Source: CAVXXB01 sp963765585 (GTDB taxonomy: Bacteria > Calditrichota > Calditrichia > JAJRVZ01). Taken from it: a stretch of DNA of 64,000 bases. Under the pieces are notes generated by a model. It was not told the origin of the DNA. It saw only the letters and a list, made by a program, of their open reading frames with translations, and searched no databases. The stretch covers positions 620,001 to 684,000 of the forward strand of contig CAVXXB010000012.1 of NCBI GenBank assembly GCA_963765585.1. The letters run 5' to 3'. Shown here in pieces: positions 63,337-64,000 of the stretch. The position numbers were made by a program, and so were the translations under genes. Each line of letters opens with the position of its first letter. The stretch's first letter is position 1.

Positions 63337-64000
63337 TTGAAATTCATACAAAAGCTAAGTGAAAAAATAGCACCTCATTTCGAAAAGAGCGGAAAGTATG
63401 AACTATTTTTTCCGCTGTTTGAAGTGATCGATACATTCTTTTTAACGCCGCTTACACGTACTTCCCGTGGTCCGCATATTCGTGATAAAATTGATTCAAA
63501 GCGATTCATGATTACGGTAGTGATTGCGATGTTCCCGGCAATTTTAATTGGAATGTATAATATTGGATACCAGGCCAGTCTGGCCAAAGGGCATGAGCCC
63601 GGAGTTATGGCCATGCATCTGGTTCGGGTTTTTGACCATGTTACCTGTAATTATTGTAACATATGGCGTCGGATTATTTTGGGAAATTCTTTTTGCGATT
63701 GTCCGGAAGCATGAAATGAATGAAGGTTTCTTTGTAACCGGTATTCTTTTTGTCTTGGTCTTACCGCCTACGATACCTTTATGGCAGGTGGCTGTGGCGA
63801 TCACATTTGGTGTCATTATTGGCAAGGAAGTGTTTGGTGGCACCGGAATGAATATTTTTAATCCCGCACTAACCGCACGCGCATTTCTGTTCTTTACTTA
63901 TCCGGGAAAAATATCGGGTGATAAGGTCTGGACAGCGGTTGATATGGCAAAAGACAAGCTGGTAGACGGTTTTTCAGGTGCGACACCACTATTGGTTGCC
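63337..64000 (+). pseudogene. nqrB: Na+-NQR subunit B, frameshifted, 3' end outside window
   Basis: The gene starts at TTG (GGGG upstream) with IQKLSEKIAPHFEKSGKYE and IDTFFLTPLTRTSRGPHIRD. A +1 shift at the T5 run 63629-63633 moves the frame; deleting one T gives RVLTMLPVIIVTYGVGLFWEIL, then EGFFVTGILFVLVLPPTIPLW and GKEVFGGTGMNIFNPALTARAF. The FMN-attachment motif SGAT lies at 63974-63985, with the modified Thr at 63983-63985. The single-base break may be a sequencing error. NqrB is a membrane subunit carrying covalent FMN; the end is past the window edge. Confidence 0.9.

Noticed and set aside
1..64000. tRNA, rRNA, transposase, integrase or toxin-antitoxin genes
   Set aside because: No cloverleaf pattern, ribosomal RNA core, DDE motif or paired small toxin genes were found in any gap I read.

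Overview
The window looks like chromosome from a Gram-negative bacterium, probably of the FCB (Fibrobacteres-Chlorobi-Bacteroidetes) side of the tree and possibly from one of its less-studied phyla. That placement is inference. It rests on many signal-peptide and lipoprotein genes, an outer-membrane barrel protein ending in Phe, a secreted metalloprotease with a tail like type IX secretion sorting domains, and a Na+-translocating NADH:quinone reductase (nqr) operon. Clear Shine-Dalgarno sites, GTG and TTG starts, and three TTGACA-type promoters argue against a typical Bacteroidetes member. DNA is moderately AT-rich. I see no rRNA, tRNA, CRISPR array, transposase or phage gene.

Layout. 1-5.3 kb: envelope genes (LPP20-type, SLH/TPR lipoprotein, FlgT-like, CsgG-like, FecR-domain). 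5.6-12.3 kb: DUF512 radical SAM, der, secreted metalloprotease, lytic transglycosylase. 13.0-21.4 kb: STAS, endonuclease V, GAF histidine kinase, HDAC-like deacetylase, secreted PCMT, M50 protease, era, HAD phosphatase and a frameshifted thpR. 21.4-29.8 kb, minus strand: a compact six-gene divergent Dpp-type ABC transporter operon with a 787-residue lipoprotein and a membrane-anchored binding protein. 30-34 kb: OPT peptide transporter and purL. 34.4-40.5 kb: uncharacterised envelope and TPR proteins. 40.5-43.9 kb: radical SAM and two RNA methyltransferases. 44.0-47.2 kb: a three-gene DUF4388/degenerate-GTPase operon. 47.2-61.4 kb, minus strand: NHL protein, uvrC, methylmalonyl-CoA epimerase, guaB, hutH, dinG plus exonuclease, POT transporter, cinA, pgpA, pgsA. 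61.9 kb to the end: nqrA and nqrB.

Three peptide uptake systems (Dpp-like ABC, OPT, POT), histidine ammonia-lyase and methylmalonyl-CoA epimerase together suggest a peptide and amino-acid scavenger with sodium-based energetics.

Two unusual themes stand out. First, intergenic regions hold degenerate repeats kept in strict 7-bp register, often touching stop codons. They sit among other dispersed repeats, including a composite module present as an inverted pair about 10 kb apart. Second, several conserved genes are broken by net +1 shifts. In thpR a perfect 7-bp tandem duplication explains the break; rlmD (twice), mce and nqrB look like single-base insertions and may be sequencing errors. The best candidates for undescribed systems are the ABC operon and the DUF4388/pseudo-GTPase operon.
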